From Lachnospiraceae bacterium UBA7598 (GTDB lineage: Bacteria > Bacillota > Clostridia > Lachnospirales > Lachnospiraceae): a DNA stretch of 11,141 bases. The stretch spans positions 261-11,401 of the forward strand of contig DLQV01000222.1 of NCBI GenBank assembly GCA_002474415.1, read 5' to 3'. The notes beneath the pieces are model-generated. The model was given only the letters and a program-made list of their open reading frames with translations, searched no databases and was not told the DNA's origin. Positions 1 to 6,632 of the stretch are shown here, piece after piece. Position 1 is the first letter of the stretch; every line of letters begins with the position of its first letter. Made by a program: the position numbers and the translations under genes.

Positions 1-21
1 TGACCACTTCGATACCTCTCC
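1..21 (-). tRNA. tRNA-Ser, 5' end only (cut by window edge)
   Basis: Read on the minus strand, bases 21 to 1 begin GGAGAGGTATCGAAGTGGTC. This is the acceptor 5' strand and D-arm start typical of class II bacterial tRNA-Ser genes (GGAGAGG acceptor strand, then the GAAGTGGTC D-stem/loop start). A consensus promoter stands at the expected distance upstream. The anticodon, variable arm and 3' end lie outside the window, so the isoacceptor cannot be named and the Ser assignment rests on the first 21 bases only. Confidence 0.7.
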
Positions 22-62
22 GTATTCTGTTTTTGCTGTTCATCTGAATCAGCGCAAGACAT

Positions 63-91
63 ATATTACCATCCCCGGCTCTTTATGTCAA
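63..91 (-). promoter_or_regulatory. SigA-type promoter for the tRNA-Ser gene
   Basis: On the minus strand a perfect -35 box TTGACA (91-86) is followed by a 17-base spacer and a -10 box TAATAT (68-63). Transcription would begin near base 56, giving a leader of roughly 35 bases before the tRNA 5' end at 21. The TGA stop codon of ispD (90-88) lies inside the -35 hexamer, so the promoter starts within the coding sequence of ispD. No terminator separates ispD from it, so read-through from the long operon could also reach the tRNA. Confidence 0.85.
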
Positions 92-813
92 TAACAATTT
101 TTCATTTTTTTTGCTTTTTTCAAAAAAGCTTCTGCAATTAACAAATCTTCTGGTGTTGTAACCTTGATATTCTCGTATTTTCCCTGAACAAGCTTTACTT
201 TATGGCCGGTAAAACGTTCCACAATCATTGCATCATCCGTAATCACAGCCCCGGAGTCTTTTTCGCGCCACATCTTATCATACGCTTCCATTAAAAGCTC
301 ATAAGAAAAGCTCTGTGGCGTCTGTACAGCCCACAGGCTGCTTCTGTCCGGCGTATCCACAGCATAATTTTCCAGATTGCCCACTTTAATCGTATCTTTT
401 ACTGGTACTCCAACCACACACGCATCTTCTAATGTCACCATACGCATGGATAGCTGTATCTCCGTTTCATCAATCAGAGGCCGTGCTCCATCATGGATCA
501 GGACATAATCGGTGCCCACAGCTGCTTTTAACCCTTCATATACTGACAGATAACGTTCTTTGCCGCCCGGAATTACCGCGCGGACTTTTTGAAAGCCATA
601 GCCATCTATAATTTCTTTTTTACAATAGGAAACATCATCTTTGCCAGTCACCAATATAATATCATCCACCGGGCTTTCTTCAAAGGCATACAGGCTGTAA
701 TAAACCAATGGATGCCCACACAGTTCCATAAACTGTTTCGGTGTATCACTTTGCATTCTTCTCCCACTGCCTGCTGCGAGTACGATCGCTGTATAGCGTT
801 TCTTATTTTCCAT
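88..813 (-). CDS. ispD: 2-C-methyl-D-erythritol 4-phosphate cytidylyltransferase
   Basis: IspD transfers CMP from CTP to methylerythritol phosphate in the non-mevalonate isoprenoid pathway, in the cytosol. The 241 residues match the family's usual length. Visible motifs are the nucleotide-binding loop AAGSGRRM (13-20) with the PKQF lysine K26, PVKDTIK (137-143), HDGARP (107-112), TPQSF (165-169), TDD (192-194) and IKVTTPEDL near 216-224, which together carry the expected Arg, Lys, Thr and Asp active-site positions. The ATG at 813 has GGGAGA upstream, inside the last codons of tsaD. The gene is last in the tsa/rimI/rnz operon, 4 bases behind tsaD, and its stop codon forms part of the tRNA promoter. 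The tail is Lys-rich and ends in Cys-Tyr, a small unremarkable extension. Confidence 0.95.
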   Translation of the reverse strand: MENKKRYTAIVLAAGSGRRMQSDTPKQFMELCGHPLVYYSLYAFEESPVDDIILVTGKDDVSYCKKEIIDGYGFQKVRAVIPGGKERYLSVYEGLKAAVGTDYVLIHDGARPLIDETEIQLSMRMVTLEDACVVGVPVKDTIKVGNLENYAVDTPDRSSLWAVQTPQSFSYELLMEAYDKMWREKDSGAVITDDAMIVERFTGHKVKLVQGKYENIKVTTPEDLLIAEAFLKKAKKMKNCY

Positions 814-817
814 CCGG

Positions 818-1846
818 TCATTCTCCCAATTTCAGATTCGGAACAGCGTTCAAATCCAATCCTGCACGTTTTCCCGCAATAAAGTCATAGTATGCCGCAG
901 CGCCAATCATTGCTGCATTATCCGTACATAAAATTGGAGAAGGGTGATAAAACTTCACTCCTTCCTCACGGCACATCTGCTCCATAGCCGCACGGATCAC
1001 TCCATTGGACGCGACTCCTCCTGCAATTGCGAAACTGTCCATATGATATTCACGGATTGCATGTCGCGCATGATCTACCAGTACATCTGTCACAGACTGC
1101 TGGAAAGATGCCGCAACATCCGCCGGGTTAATCGGAAGATTTTTCATCCTGCATCCATTCAGATAATTCAGTACCGCAGACTTTAATCCACTGAAACTGA
1201 AATCATATACTCCATCTGCAATCTTTGCCCGCGGAAAGGAAATTGCTTTCGGATTTCCCTCATGAGAAATCTTTTCGATTTTCGGTCCTCCCGGATATCC
1301 CAGCCCGATTGCACGTGCAACCTTGTCAAATGCTTCTCCTGCCGCATCGTCCCTGGTTCGTCCGAGAATCTCATACTTTCCATAATCTGTCACCTTAACC
1401 AGGTGCGTATGTCCTCCGGATACTACAAGACACAAAAACGGCGGTTTCAGATCCGGATTTTCAATATAATTTGCACTGATATGTCCCTCTATATGATGCA
1501 CTCCTACCAGAGGAATATTCGCAGCATAGCTAATTGCTTTTGCTTCTGCCACACCTACCAGCAGGGCTCCAACCAGTCCCGGTCCATAGGTTACACCTAT
1601 TGCATCTATATCCTGCAATGTCATATTTGCATCCGTAAGTGACTGCGTGATCACCTGATTAATCTTTTCGATATGTTTTCTTGATGCGATTTCCGGCACA
1701 ACGCCTCCATATAATGTATGCAGTGCAATCTGTGAAGAAATTACATTAGAACGCATGTCGCGGCCATTCACCACTACGGCTGCCGCTGTTTCATCACACG
1801 AACTTTCAATCGCAAGTATTTTTATAGTTTGTTCTGTGTCACTCAT
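818..1846 (-). CDS. tsaD: tRNA N6-adenosine threonylcarbamoyltransferase TsaD
   Basis: TsaD (Kae1/YgjD family) moves the threonylcarbamoyl group from TC-AMP to A37 of ANN-decoding tRNAs, working with TsaB and TsaE. Its 342 residues are full length. Motifs in order: the ASKHA phosphate loop ESSCDET (14-20), [12 protein letters not shown] (47-58), the metal site HHIEGH with H118 and H122 (117-122), SGGHTHLV (143-150), [10 protein letters not shown] (166-175), GYPGGP (183-188), the GGVASN loop (276-281) and the metal ligand D309 in TDNAAMIG. The ATG follows a GAGG site seven bases upstream and overlaps the preceding gene's stop by four bases (ATGA). The partner genes tsaE and tsaB are in the same operon. 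TsaC, which makes TC-AMP, is not in this window. Confidence 0.97.
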   Translation of the reverse strand: MSDTEQTIKILAIESSCDETAAAVVVNGRDMRSNVISSQIALHTLYGGVVPEIASRKHIEKINQVITQSLTDANMTLQDIDAIGVTYGPGLVGALLVGVAEAKAISYAANIPLVGVHHIEGHISANYIENPDLKPPFLCLVVSGGHTHLVKVTDYGKYEILGRTRDDAAGEAFDKVARAIGLGYPGGPKIEKISHEGNPKAISFPRAKIADGVYDFSFSGLKSAVLNYLNGCRMKNLPINPADVAASFQQSVTDVLVDHARHAIREYHMDSFAIAGGVASNGVIRAAMEQMCREEGVKFYHPSPILCTDNAAMIGAAAYYDFIAGKRAGLDLNAVPNLKLGE

Positions 1847-2427
1847 TTTTCTTCCTCTGTCGAATTTCCCTTGATTTTATAAAATGTACGGATTTTCCAG
1901 TTTCCGTTATCGTCTTTTCTAAGCACATACATCTGGTAGGTTTTATCAAACTTTTTATTTTCTTCTGTAAAATAAGAAGCAGTGACATATGCCAGTTTGT
2001 CCCCGTTGCTGTCATCCGTCAAATATTTCACATCATCACTGTCACATACATTGGTCTGCCGGATTTTAAACGAACGTTTCTTGTAATCCGCGATACTAGC
2101 CTCCACGGAACTCTTATAGTCCTCTTTGGAATTATTATCCGCAAGATCCTTATCAAAAAGCATACGTGCCTGATCGATCAGCTTGTCAAACTCATCTTCT
2201 GTGTAATTACCGGAATAATAACTGGTAATGATCTGGTTATACAGTTTAATCACCGCACGCGGAGTTTTCGGATAATCATCCGTCAGATTTTTCTCATTAA
2301 TCTGCTGAACCACTGTCAGATTCTCTTTCGATGCCTGTGAACTATCACTGTTTTTCATGTAATAAAATCCAACACATAATAAGATAACACATACTGCTGC
2401 TACAATGGTAACTCCAACTTTCTTCAT
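1843..2427 (-). CDS. Single-pass membrane protein of unknown function between rnz and tsaD (possibly DUF6715)
   Basis: I do not recognise an assigned function. The 194-residue product begins MKKVGV, has one hydrophobic stretch at about residues 4-23 and then a polar, acidic/Lys-rich region, so it is probably anchored by its N-terminus with the body outside the membrane. There is no lipobox cysteine after the hydrophobic stretch, only one at residue 14 inside it. The segment near residues 54-90 ([15 protein letters not shown] followed by an Asp/Glu-rich helix) resembles a small clostridial family I recall as DUF6715; this is from memory and uncertain. The ATG at 2427 is preferred over a TTG at 2445, because the AGGAGG site lies between them, nine bases before the ATG. 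It follows rnz by four bases and overlaps tsaD by four, so it is translated with the tRNA-processing genes. Confidence 0.85.
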   Translation of the reverse strand: MKKVGVTIVAAVCVILLCVGFYYMKNSDSSQASKENLTVVQQINEKNLTDDYPKTPRAVIKLYNQIITSYYSGNYTEDEFDKLIDQARMLFDKDLADNNSKEDYKSSVEASIADYKKRSFKIRQTNVCDSDDVKYLTDDSNGDKLAYVTASYFTEENKKFDKTYQMYVLRKDDNGNWKIRTFYKIKGNSTEEEK

Positions 2428-2431
2428 ATGC

Positions 2432-3343
2432 CTATTCCTCCTCAAATGTCAATTCCACACTCTTTCCGTCTTTGCCAAGGTATGCATTTGCGAAAATATC
2501 CCGCACCTGTGGCATATAATCCTCCGCCCTTACCAGAGACGGAGAAAAATGGGTCAGCCACAGTTCTTTAACTTCTGCACGCTTCGCCATATCCGCTGCC
2601 TCATAAAACGTCATATGTTTGTACTGTTTTGCCTTATTTAACTTCTCTTTTTCTGCATACATGCCTTCACAGATAAATAAATCAGATTCTCTTGCAGCAT
2701 CCACAATCGTATCCAGTGGACGACTGTCCGTACAATATGTCACTTTCAATCCTTTTCTTGCAGGACCAAGCACCATCTGCGGTTCATAGGTCACACCGTC
2801 CTGCTCGATGGTTTCCCCTTTCTGCAGGCGGCTCCATAATTTCATCGGAACCTTCTGTTCCCTGGCGCGTTCCACCGAAAAACGTCCTGCACGATGAATC
2901 TCCACCGAATATCCGTAACATATAACGTTGTGTCTTACACGAAATGCATGAATATCGTATCCCTGAATCGAAAAAGATTCTTCCGGCTGTGTCAGTTCTA
3001 TACAATTAATTTCAAACGGAAGTTCCGGTGCAATTGTTCGCAAAGCCGTCACCACACGCGTCAGCCCTTTGGGACCAATAATGGTAAGCGGTTCTGTCCG
3101 CTCAGCATTTCCCATCGTCAAAAGCAGCCCTGGCAGACCACTGATATGATCTGCATGAAAATGTGTCACACAAAGAATATCGATTGGTTTAAAACTAAGT
3201 CCTGCTTCTTTGATTGCAATCTGGGTTCCCTCACCACAATCAATCAACAGGCTACTTCCGTTATATCTGAGCATGAGTGATGTCAGCCACCGATATGGCA
3301 GAGGCATCATCCCTGCAGTTCCTAACAAACATACATCTAACAT
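2432..3343 (-). CDS. rnz: Ribonuclease Z-type metallo-beta-lactamase nuclease
   Basis: RNase Z cleaves pre-tRNA after the discriminator base to form the 3' end. From the ATG at 3343 the protein has 303 residues, the usual length of the short form. It shows the beta-lactamase fold signature HFHADH (61-66), with further metal ligands in RVRHN (H138), CTDSRP (D206) and LTHFSP (H265), the HMTFYEAADMA segment (from 243), and a flexible-arm-like insert near PMKLWSRLQKGE. The N-terminal LGTAGMMPLPYRW differs from the LGTGxGxPS of classical RNase Z and marks a clostridial subgroup, so a related nuclease role cannot be excluded. A GTG at 3355 would add four residues but has no ribosome site. The ATG has GGAG 11 bases upstream and overlaps the rimI end by seven bases. 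Confidence 0.88.
   Translation of the reverse strand: MLDVCLLGTAGMMPLPYRWLTSLMLRYNGSSLLIDCGEGTQIAIKEAGLSFKPIDILCVTHFHADHISGLPGLLLTMGNAERTEPLTIIGPKGLTRVVTALRTIAPELPFEINCIELTQPEESFSIQGYDIHAFRVRHNVICYGYSVEIHRAGRFSVERAREQKVPMKLWSRLQKGETIEQDGVTYEPQMVLGPARKGLKVTYCTDSRPLDTIVDAARESDLFICEGMYAEKEKLNKAKQYKHMTFYEAADMAKRAEVKELWLTHFSPSLVRAEDYMPQVRDIFANAYLGKDGKSVELTFEEE
2437..2443 (-). promoter_or_regulatory. Ribosome binding site deciding the start at 2427
   Basis: GAGGAGG on the minus strand ends nine bases before the ATG at 2427. It lies inside the last codons of rnz. A longer reading from TTG at 2445 would translate the ribosome site itself and has no site of its own, so the ATG is the likely start. 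Confidence 0.8.
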
Positions 3344-3768
3344 ACTTGTTTCCACTCCATAATATCCGCATCCTCCTGGGGAAACTGATAAAAATTTTTT
3401 CGCACTCCTATTTTTTCAAATCCGAGCGTCTGATATAAGTGTATTGCCGGCTCATTTCCGGAACGGACTTCCAAAATAATCCGGGTAATCCCATGTTCTG
3501 CCGCCCATCGCTGCATCGTCAAAAGAAGTTCTCTCCCACAGCCTTTTTCCCGCTTTTTCTGCGTCACAGCTACATTTGTGATTTCTCCCTCCGGCGGCAT
3601 ACGATACATGCCAGCATAGCCCACGATATCGGGATCTTCTGCGACGAAAAATACAGCATCCTTCATTCCATCCAAAAATCCCTGTTCACTCCATGGCTGG
3701 GAAAAACATTCTTTTTCAATTCTTGCGACAACCGGGACATCTTCCGCCGTCATTTGTCGAATTCTCAT
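3337..3768 (-). CDS. rimI: Ribosomal protein S18 alanine N-acetyltransferase
   Basis: RimI is a cytosolic GNAT-fold enzyme that acetylates the N-terminal alanine of ribosomal protein S18 from acetyl-CoA. The 143 residues are normal length. Seen in order: N-terminal IRQMTAEDVPVVARIE, the FSQPWSEQGF segment (22-31), the GEITNVAV strand (61-68), the acetyl-CoA pyrophosphate loop KREKGCGRELL (72-82), LEVRSGNEPAIHLYQTLGF (99-117) with the conserved glutamate E100, and the terminal RKNFYQFPQEDADIM in which the usual NYY is NFY. The ATG overlaps the tsaB stop by four bases. Location beside tsaB and tsaE is the common Firmicutes arrangement and supports RimI over another small acetyltransferase. Confidence 0.93.
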   Translation of the reverse strand: MRIRQMTAEDVPVVARIEKECFSQPWSEQGFLDGMKDAVFFVAEDPDIVGYAGMYRMPPEGEITNVAVTQKKREKGCGRELLLTMQRWAAEHGITRIILEVRSGNEPAIHLYQTLGFEKIGVRKNFYQFPQEDADIMEWKQVC

Positions 3769-4478
3769 ATACGAAAATCCCTTGCTTTTTCCTTACGTTC
3801 TCTTTCTGCCTGTGACAAACGCAGATAATCCGGCTTATGTGCTGCTGCATCCTCCGCCTTTCCCTGCTTGTATAAAATGCCTCCAAGTACTGCAACGCAT
3901 GCTGCTCTCTGCTTATTGCAATGTGCAGGTGCAAACAAATACGGTACGTGTAAATTTTCTTTCAGATAATCGGCAAAAACCGGCACACCATCGCCTAAAA
4001 ATACGGTTTTCTTTCCACTTTCATTGATCTTTGCGGTAATTTCATCAATTCCAACTACACACTGCGGAAGAAGTGTCTGCATCTGCCCATTGGAAAATGT
4101 GTATAATCCCGTGTACGTCTGCTGCCGGCGTGCATCCATAAGCGGACACACCTGATCCTCACATCCCCACAAATTATATGCCAGTGCATCCACTGTCGGT
4201 ACGGAAACAATCTGTTTATTCAGAGCAAGGGCAAGTCCCTTTGCCGTTGCCGAGCCGATCCGAAGTCCTGTAAACGATCCCGGCCCCGCCGATACTGCGA
4301 TTACATCAATCGTATTCAGATCCAGCTCTATCATTTTTGCAACTTCATCCAGCATCGGAAGAAGCGTCTGTGAATGTGTTTTTTTATAATTGATGGTATA
4401 TTCTCCCAAAAGATTGTCATCCTCTGTGACTGCAACCCCTGCGACCAATCCTGAACTGTCCAACGCTAGTATTTTCAT
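3765..4478 (-). CDS. tsaB: t6A biosynthesis protein TsaB
   Basis: TsaB (YeaZ) is the non-catalytic ASKHA-fold partner that dimerises with TsaD and is needed for t6A37 formation. The 237 residues show MKILALDSSG (1-10), THSQTLLPMLDEV (34-46) and the signature SAGPGSFTGLRIG (63-75), followed by the VPTVDALAYN strand. It lacks the two-histidine metal motif that TsaD has, as expected. A ribosome site AGAGGA lies six bases before the ATG, overlapping the stop of tsaE ten bases away. It overlaps rimI by four bases. The C-terminal part (YLRLSQAERERKEKA) ends in a charged helix, common in the family where TsaB precedes RimI. Confidence 0.95.
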   Translation of the reverse strand: MKILALDSSGLVAGVAVTEDDNLLGEYTINYKKTHSQTLLPMLDEVAKMIELDLNTIDVIAVSAGPGSFTGLRIGSATAKGLALALNKQIVSVPTVDALAYNLWGCEDQVCPLMDARRQQTYTGLYTFSNGQMQTLLPQCVVGIDEITAKINESGKKTVFLGDGVPVFADYLKENLHVPYLFAPAHCNKQRAACVAVLGGILYKQGKAEDAAAHKPDYLRLSQAERERKEKARDFRI

Positions 4479-4488
4479 ATTCTGTCCT

Positions 4489-4932
4489 CTATCTGTCTAA
4501 AATTGTTATTTTTCTGTAGTCAAAGCCTTTTTCAAGATCTTTTTCAATGGTAATCTCCCGGTAATGATCCGGCAAAATCTCTTCAATCAGATTCGCCCAC
4601 TCGATCATCGTCAGACCTTCCCCATAAAAATAGTCCTCATATCCGATCTCATCCATCTCCTCAATATCTCCAATACGGTAGACATCAAAATGATAGAACG
4701 GCATACGCCCCTCTTCATATACCTGGACAATGGTAAATGTCGGACTGCAGATCGGTTCTTCAATTCCAAGTCCCTGGGCAATTCCCTGTGTAAAAACCGT
4801 CTTTCCAACGCCCAGATCCCCGACAAGTGTATATACATCCCCAGGCTGTGCCTCTCTCCCAAATTTTCTTCCGAGTTCTAAAGTTTCTTCCGGGGAAAAA
4901 GTTTCAAATTCCATAACATTTTTGTCCTGCAT
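4489..4932 (-). CDS. tsaE: t6A biosynthesis ATPase TsaE
   Basis: TsaE is a small P-loop ATPase that resets the TsaB-TsaD complex during t6A synthesis. The 147 residues contain the Walker A loop GDLGVGKT (38-45), SPTFTIVQVY (63-72), the HFDVYR segment (81-86) and IEWANL (110-115), all standard for the family. Two starts are possible: ATG at 4932 (residue 1, MQDKNV) with only a distant GAAGG upstream, or ATG at 4914 (residue 7, MEFETFSPEET) with AGGA ten bases before it. The second gives the usual family N-terminus. The gene lies seven bases behind the YcxB-like gene and ten before tsaB. Confidence 0.95.
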   Translation of the reverse strand: MQDKNVMEFETFSPEETLELGRKFGREAQPGDVYTLVGDLGVGKTVFTQGIAQGLGIEEPICSPTFTIVQVYEEGRMPFYHFDVYRIGDIEEMDEIGYEDYFYGEGLTMIEWANLIEEILPDHYREITIEKDLEKGFDYRKITILDR

Positions 4933-4939
4933 ATTGCTT

Positions 4940-5440
4940 CTACGCCTTCATTCTGAGTTTATATTTTTCCAGTTTCTGTTCTACAAGTGTCCGGAATGCT
5001 GCATACTGATCCCCGATCTGTTCCATAGGAATAATATATGCGCTTTTCCGATTGCTGTAGATTAAAATCTGTTTTGCATTTGCTACGATCTTATAAATCG
5101 CCTGCCACTCCATATCCCCAGTCTCTTTTCTCTGGGATACATGAATATTTTTCTCTGTAATTTCATAATGCAATGTGCCGGCAAGCACCTTGTTTGTCTT
5201 TATGGTTTCCTTTGCACGGAACCACAGTGCAACCGGGATATAAAGAAGAAATAAAAATCCTACTGCAATATAAAGCAGTGTGTAAGATGTTTTTCCATTC
5301 TGAAAACTGATTCCTGCCATAACAAATCCAAGAATTCCAAGCACAATGGAACTCCAGCCCTGAAACCCGGTATATGTCTGGTACATATTAAACCGATACA
5401 AATCTTTTGGTGATAATGTAACATCAAATGATGCTTTCAT
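4940..5440 (-). CDS. YcxB-like membrane protein, first gene of the operon
   Basis: The 166-residue product has a short cytosolic start, two hydrophobic segments at about residues 27-47 and 52-73, and a soluble C-terminal half containing YEITEKNIHV, the tryptophan in MEWQAIYKIVA, ILIYSNRKSAYIIP and a Lys-rich tail. This layout (two TM segments, then a PH-like beta region ending in a YIIP strand) matches the YcxB-like family, whose function is not established. The ATG at 5440 has AGGAGA eight bases upstream. A longer reading from 5500 has no site and would translate the leader palindrome. It is the first gene after a terminator and a -10 box, seven bases ahead of tsaE, so it is co-transcribed with the t6A genes without an obvious shared task. 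Confidence 0.85.
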   Translation of the reverse strand: MKASFDVTLSPKDLYRFNMYQTYTGFQGWSSIVLGILGFVMAGISFQNGKTSYTLLYIAVGFLFLLYIPVALWFRAKETIKTNKVLAGTLHYEITEKNIHVSQRKETGDMEWQAIYKIVANAKQILIYSNRKSAYIIPMEQIGDQYAAFRTLVEQKLEKYKLRMKA

Positions 5441-5447
5441 ACCTTCT

Positions 5448-5453
5448 TCTCCT
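5448..5453 (-). promoter_or_regulatory. Ribosome binding site deciding the start at 5440
   Basis: AGGAGA on the minus strand sits seven to eight bases before the ATG at 5440. The alternative start at 5500 has nothing comparable and would add 20 residues unlike the family. Confidence 0.75.
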
Positions 5454-5474
5454 GTCCAAAATAAATGATAAGTC

Positions 5475-5495
5475 TTTCTGTGTATTACACAGAAA
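5475..5495 (-). promoter_or_regulatory. 21-base palindrome in the operon leader (operator-like)
   Basis: TTTCTGTGTA (5475-5484) and TACACAGAAA (5486-5495) are perfect 10-base inverted copies around one central base. The site falls between the predicted -10 box and the first gene's ribosome site, about 13-33 bases into the transcript. It has no T-run after it, so it is not a terminator. It could bind a dimeric repressor (GTGTA...TACAC half-sites resemble those of some GntR/YtrA-type regulators) or form an 8-bp RNA stem with a five-base loop. The regulator is not in the window. Confidence 0.55.
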
Positions 5496-5513
5496 ACCAT
5501 TACGTTGTATCAT

Positions 5514-5519
5514 ATTATA
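5514..5519 (-). promoter_or_regulatory. -10 box of the likely promoter for the ycxB-like/tsa operon
   Basis: A perfect TATAAT reads on the minus strand at 5519-5514, in the only non-coding gap upstream of the operon. A start near 5507 would give a leader of about 66 bases. There is no good -35 box at 16-18 bases; that position falls in the T-run of the ribU terminator, so the promoter may be weak or activator-dependent. Confidence 0.5.
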
Positions 5520-5544
5520 ACAATTTTCCAAACAAAAGAAAAGA

Positions 5545-5575
5545 GAAAAAACAGGAGCACCACACGGGTGCTCCC
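5545..5575 (-). terminator. Intrinsic terminator of ribU
   Basis: On the minus strand GGAGCACC (5574-5567) and GGTGCTCC (5561-5554) form a perfect 8-bp, GC-rich stem with a five-base loop, followed by TG and TTTTTTCTCTTTTC. It begins about ten bases behind the ribU stop codon and separates ribU from the tsa operon. Confidence 0.92.
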
Positions 5576-5583
5576 AAAACCAT

Positions 5584-6216
5584 TTAGTATTCACTTAAAC
5601 GTCCTTTTAAGATTGGAGATAACGGTTTGTAAATCAGCATACAGATGGCAACCGCAATCAGTCCTTTTACAATTGTAAATGGAAGATTAAAGCAGATCAG
5701 ACACTGCAATACGCTTTTCATGGATGGTGCGATCACCTGATACATCTGTAAAATGGCTTCCTCTGCCATGCCAGCCTTGTAATATACCGGATAAACCACA
5801 AAATAATTGGAAAATACGCTGACCACTCCCATGACAAGAGCTGCAATCACTCCACTGACTACCGCATTTTTTTTGGTTTTCCTATGCTTGTAAATATTTC
5901 CTGCAATTGCTACAAACACGGCTCCGAGGATAAAATTAGAAAGTTCTCCGACAAACATGCTGTTTGAAAATGCCAGATGGAGAACGTTCTTGATCAGACA
6001 GATCAATACGCCGCACATTGGTCCAAGTGCAAAGCTTCCCAGAAGTGCCGGCAGATCCGAAAAATCAAATTTGATAAATGATGGCATGATCGGAATCGCA
6101 ATCTCCAGATACATCAATACAAATGCTACGGCAGAAAGCATCGCCGTAACCGTAATATAACGCACTTTTGAATTCATCCCTCTTGGTTTTACTGCTGTCT
6201 TTGTCTGTTCACTCAT
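5584..6216 (-). CDS. ribU: Riboflavin ECF transporter substrate-binding protein RibU
   Basis: RibU is the membrane S component that binds riboflavin and works with the shared EcfA/EcfA'/EcfT energising module, which is not in this window. The 210 residues carry about six hydrophobic segments. The first stretch (residues 16-40, VRYITVTAMLSAVAFVLMYL) leads into the hallmark PSFIKFDFSDLPALLGSFA (45-63) and then KNVLHLAF...VGELSNFILG (76-98), all typical of RibU rather than other S components. The ATG at 6216 has AAGGAGAG upstream; an upstream in-frame start at 6267 lies in the terminator region and has no site. The FMN riboswitch in front independently fixes the substrate class. Confidence 0.94.
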   Translation of the reverse strand: MSEQTKTAVKPRGMNSKVRYITVTAMLSAVAFVLMYLEIAIPIMPSFIKFDFSDLPALLGSFALGPMCGVLICLIKNVLHLAFSNSMFVGELSNFILGAVFVAIAGNIYKHRKTKKNAVVSGVIAALVMGVVSVFSNYFVVYPVYYKAGMAEEAILQMYQVIAPSMKSVLQCLICFNLPFTIVKGLIAVAICMLIYKPLSPILKGRLSEY

Positions 6217-6221
6217 AATAA

Positions 6222-6230
6222 CTCTCCTTT
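6222..6230 (-). promoter_or_regulatory. Ribosome binding site of ribU
   Basis: AAAGGAGAG on the minus strand lies five bases before the ATG at 6216 and decides this start over an upstream in-frame one at 6267. It is downstream of the leader terminator, so the switch acts by transcription termination and not by covering this site. Confidence 0.85.
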
Positions 6231-6280
6231 CAGAATCAATGGAATTCCAGAGGAGTGTTGCCTGCATATATGATCAGAAA

Positions 6281-6317
6281 ATAAAAAAGCCGATAGATTT
6301 CTCTATCGGGGGCTTTT
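6281..6317 (-). terminator. Riboswitch expression-platform terminator before ribU
   Basis: On the minus strand CCGATAGA (6309-6302), a GAAA tetraloop (6301-6298) and TCTATCGG (6297-6290) form a perfect 8-bp stem, which can be lengthened by AAAAGCC pairing with GGCTTTT around a small CCC bulge. The run CTTTTTTATTTT follows. It sits between the FMN aptamer and the ribU ribosome site, the position of a premature terminator that stops transcription when FMN is bound. Confidence 0.92.
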
Positions 6318-6333
6318 ACATCATACAGTCAAC

Positions 6334-6355
6334 AGTGCAAACATTGATTTGCACT
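6334..6355 (-). other. Linker hairpin between FMN aptamer and terminator
   Basis: AGTGCAAA and TTTGCACT are perfect 8-base inverted copies with a six-base loop. The hairpin begins three bases behind the closing P1 stem of the aptamer. It has no T-run, so it is a folding spacer, a pause signal or part of the switching structure. Confidence 0.65.
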
Positions 6356-6357
6356 TT

Positions 6358-6480
6358 TTCTTCTCTCATCCAGACTATACTGTCGGTACCGGAATCTCAC
6401 CGGTTCGGCTGCCAAAGCAGTTCACGGACTATACCGTCGGTCGGGAATATGCGTCATCCGCAGCACCCTGCCCCGAAGAA
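6358..6480 (-). ncRNA. FMN riboswitch aptamer (RFN element)
   Basis: The minus-strand text carries the conserved RFN segments in order: TTCTTCGGGGCAGGGTG at the 5' end, ATTCCCGACCGACGGTATAG, GTCCGTGAACTGC, a variable P5-like arm with GGCAGCCGAACCGGTGAGAT, TTCCGGTACCGACAGTATAG and TCTGGATGAGAGAAGAA at the 3' end. TTCTTC (6480-6475) and GAAGAA (6363-6358) close P1. One unusual point is GCTGCGGATGACGCATAT in the P2 arm, which is longer than the shortest versions. FMN binding is expected to turn off ribU, the riboflavin importer, by the terminator downstream. Confidence 0.97.
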
Positions 6481-6503
6481 TTCCTATTTCTTTTTACGCC
6501 ACT

Positions 6504-6532
6504 ATTGTATGCATTATGTTCTGGATTGTCAA
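6504..6532 (-). promoter_or_regulatory. SigA-type promoter of the riboswitch-ribU unit
   Basis: TTGACA (6532-6527), a 17-base spacer and TACAAT (6509-6504) give a near-perfect promoter on the minus strand. Transcription would start near 6497, about 17 bases before the aptamer. The stretch 6217-6632 is thus a full regulatory leader. Bases 6533-6632, between this promoter and the fic stop codon, are AT-rich and hold no gene or terminator that I can see. Confidence 0.9.
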
Positions 6533-6597
6533 CTGTTTTTTGCGATATTTTCGGGCTTTTCGACATTTTTGAATCTTCCTTTATAATTTGTTATCCA

Positions 6598-6608
6598 AAC
6601 ATAATTTT
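6598..6608 (+). repeat. Left copy of an 11-base direct repeat flanking the fic islet
   Basis: AACATAATTTT occurs here, 24 bases behind the fic stop codon, and again at 7615-7625. Allowing one missing base the match continues through CAT. The copies bound the low-GC fic/antitoxin segment. Confidence 0.6.
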
Positions 6609-6632
6609 GCATTTTACCTTGAAATAAATATC

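Noticed and set aside
1262..1642. Open frame on the plus strand opposite tsaD
   Set aside because: Cys/Ser/Arg-rich text with no family resemblance, inside a clearly coding gene on the opposite strand.
5441..5500. N-terminal extension of the YcxB-like protein
   Set aside because: It would translate the leader palindrome, has no ribosome site, and the ATG at 5440 has AGGAGA at good spacing.
6217..6267. N-terminal extension of RibU
   Set aside because: The extension begins beside the riboswitch terminator and lacks a ribosome site; MSEQ at 6216 is preceded by AAGGAGAG.
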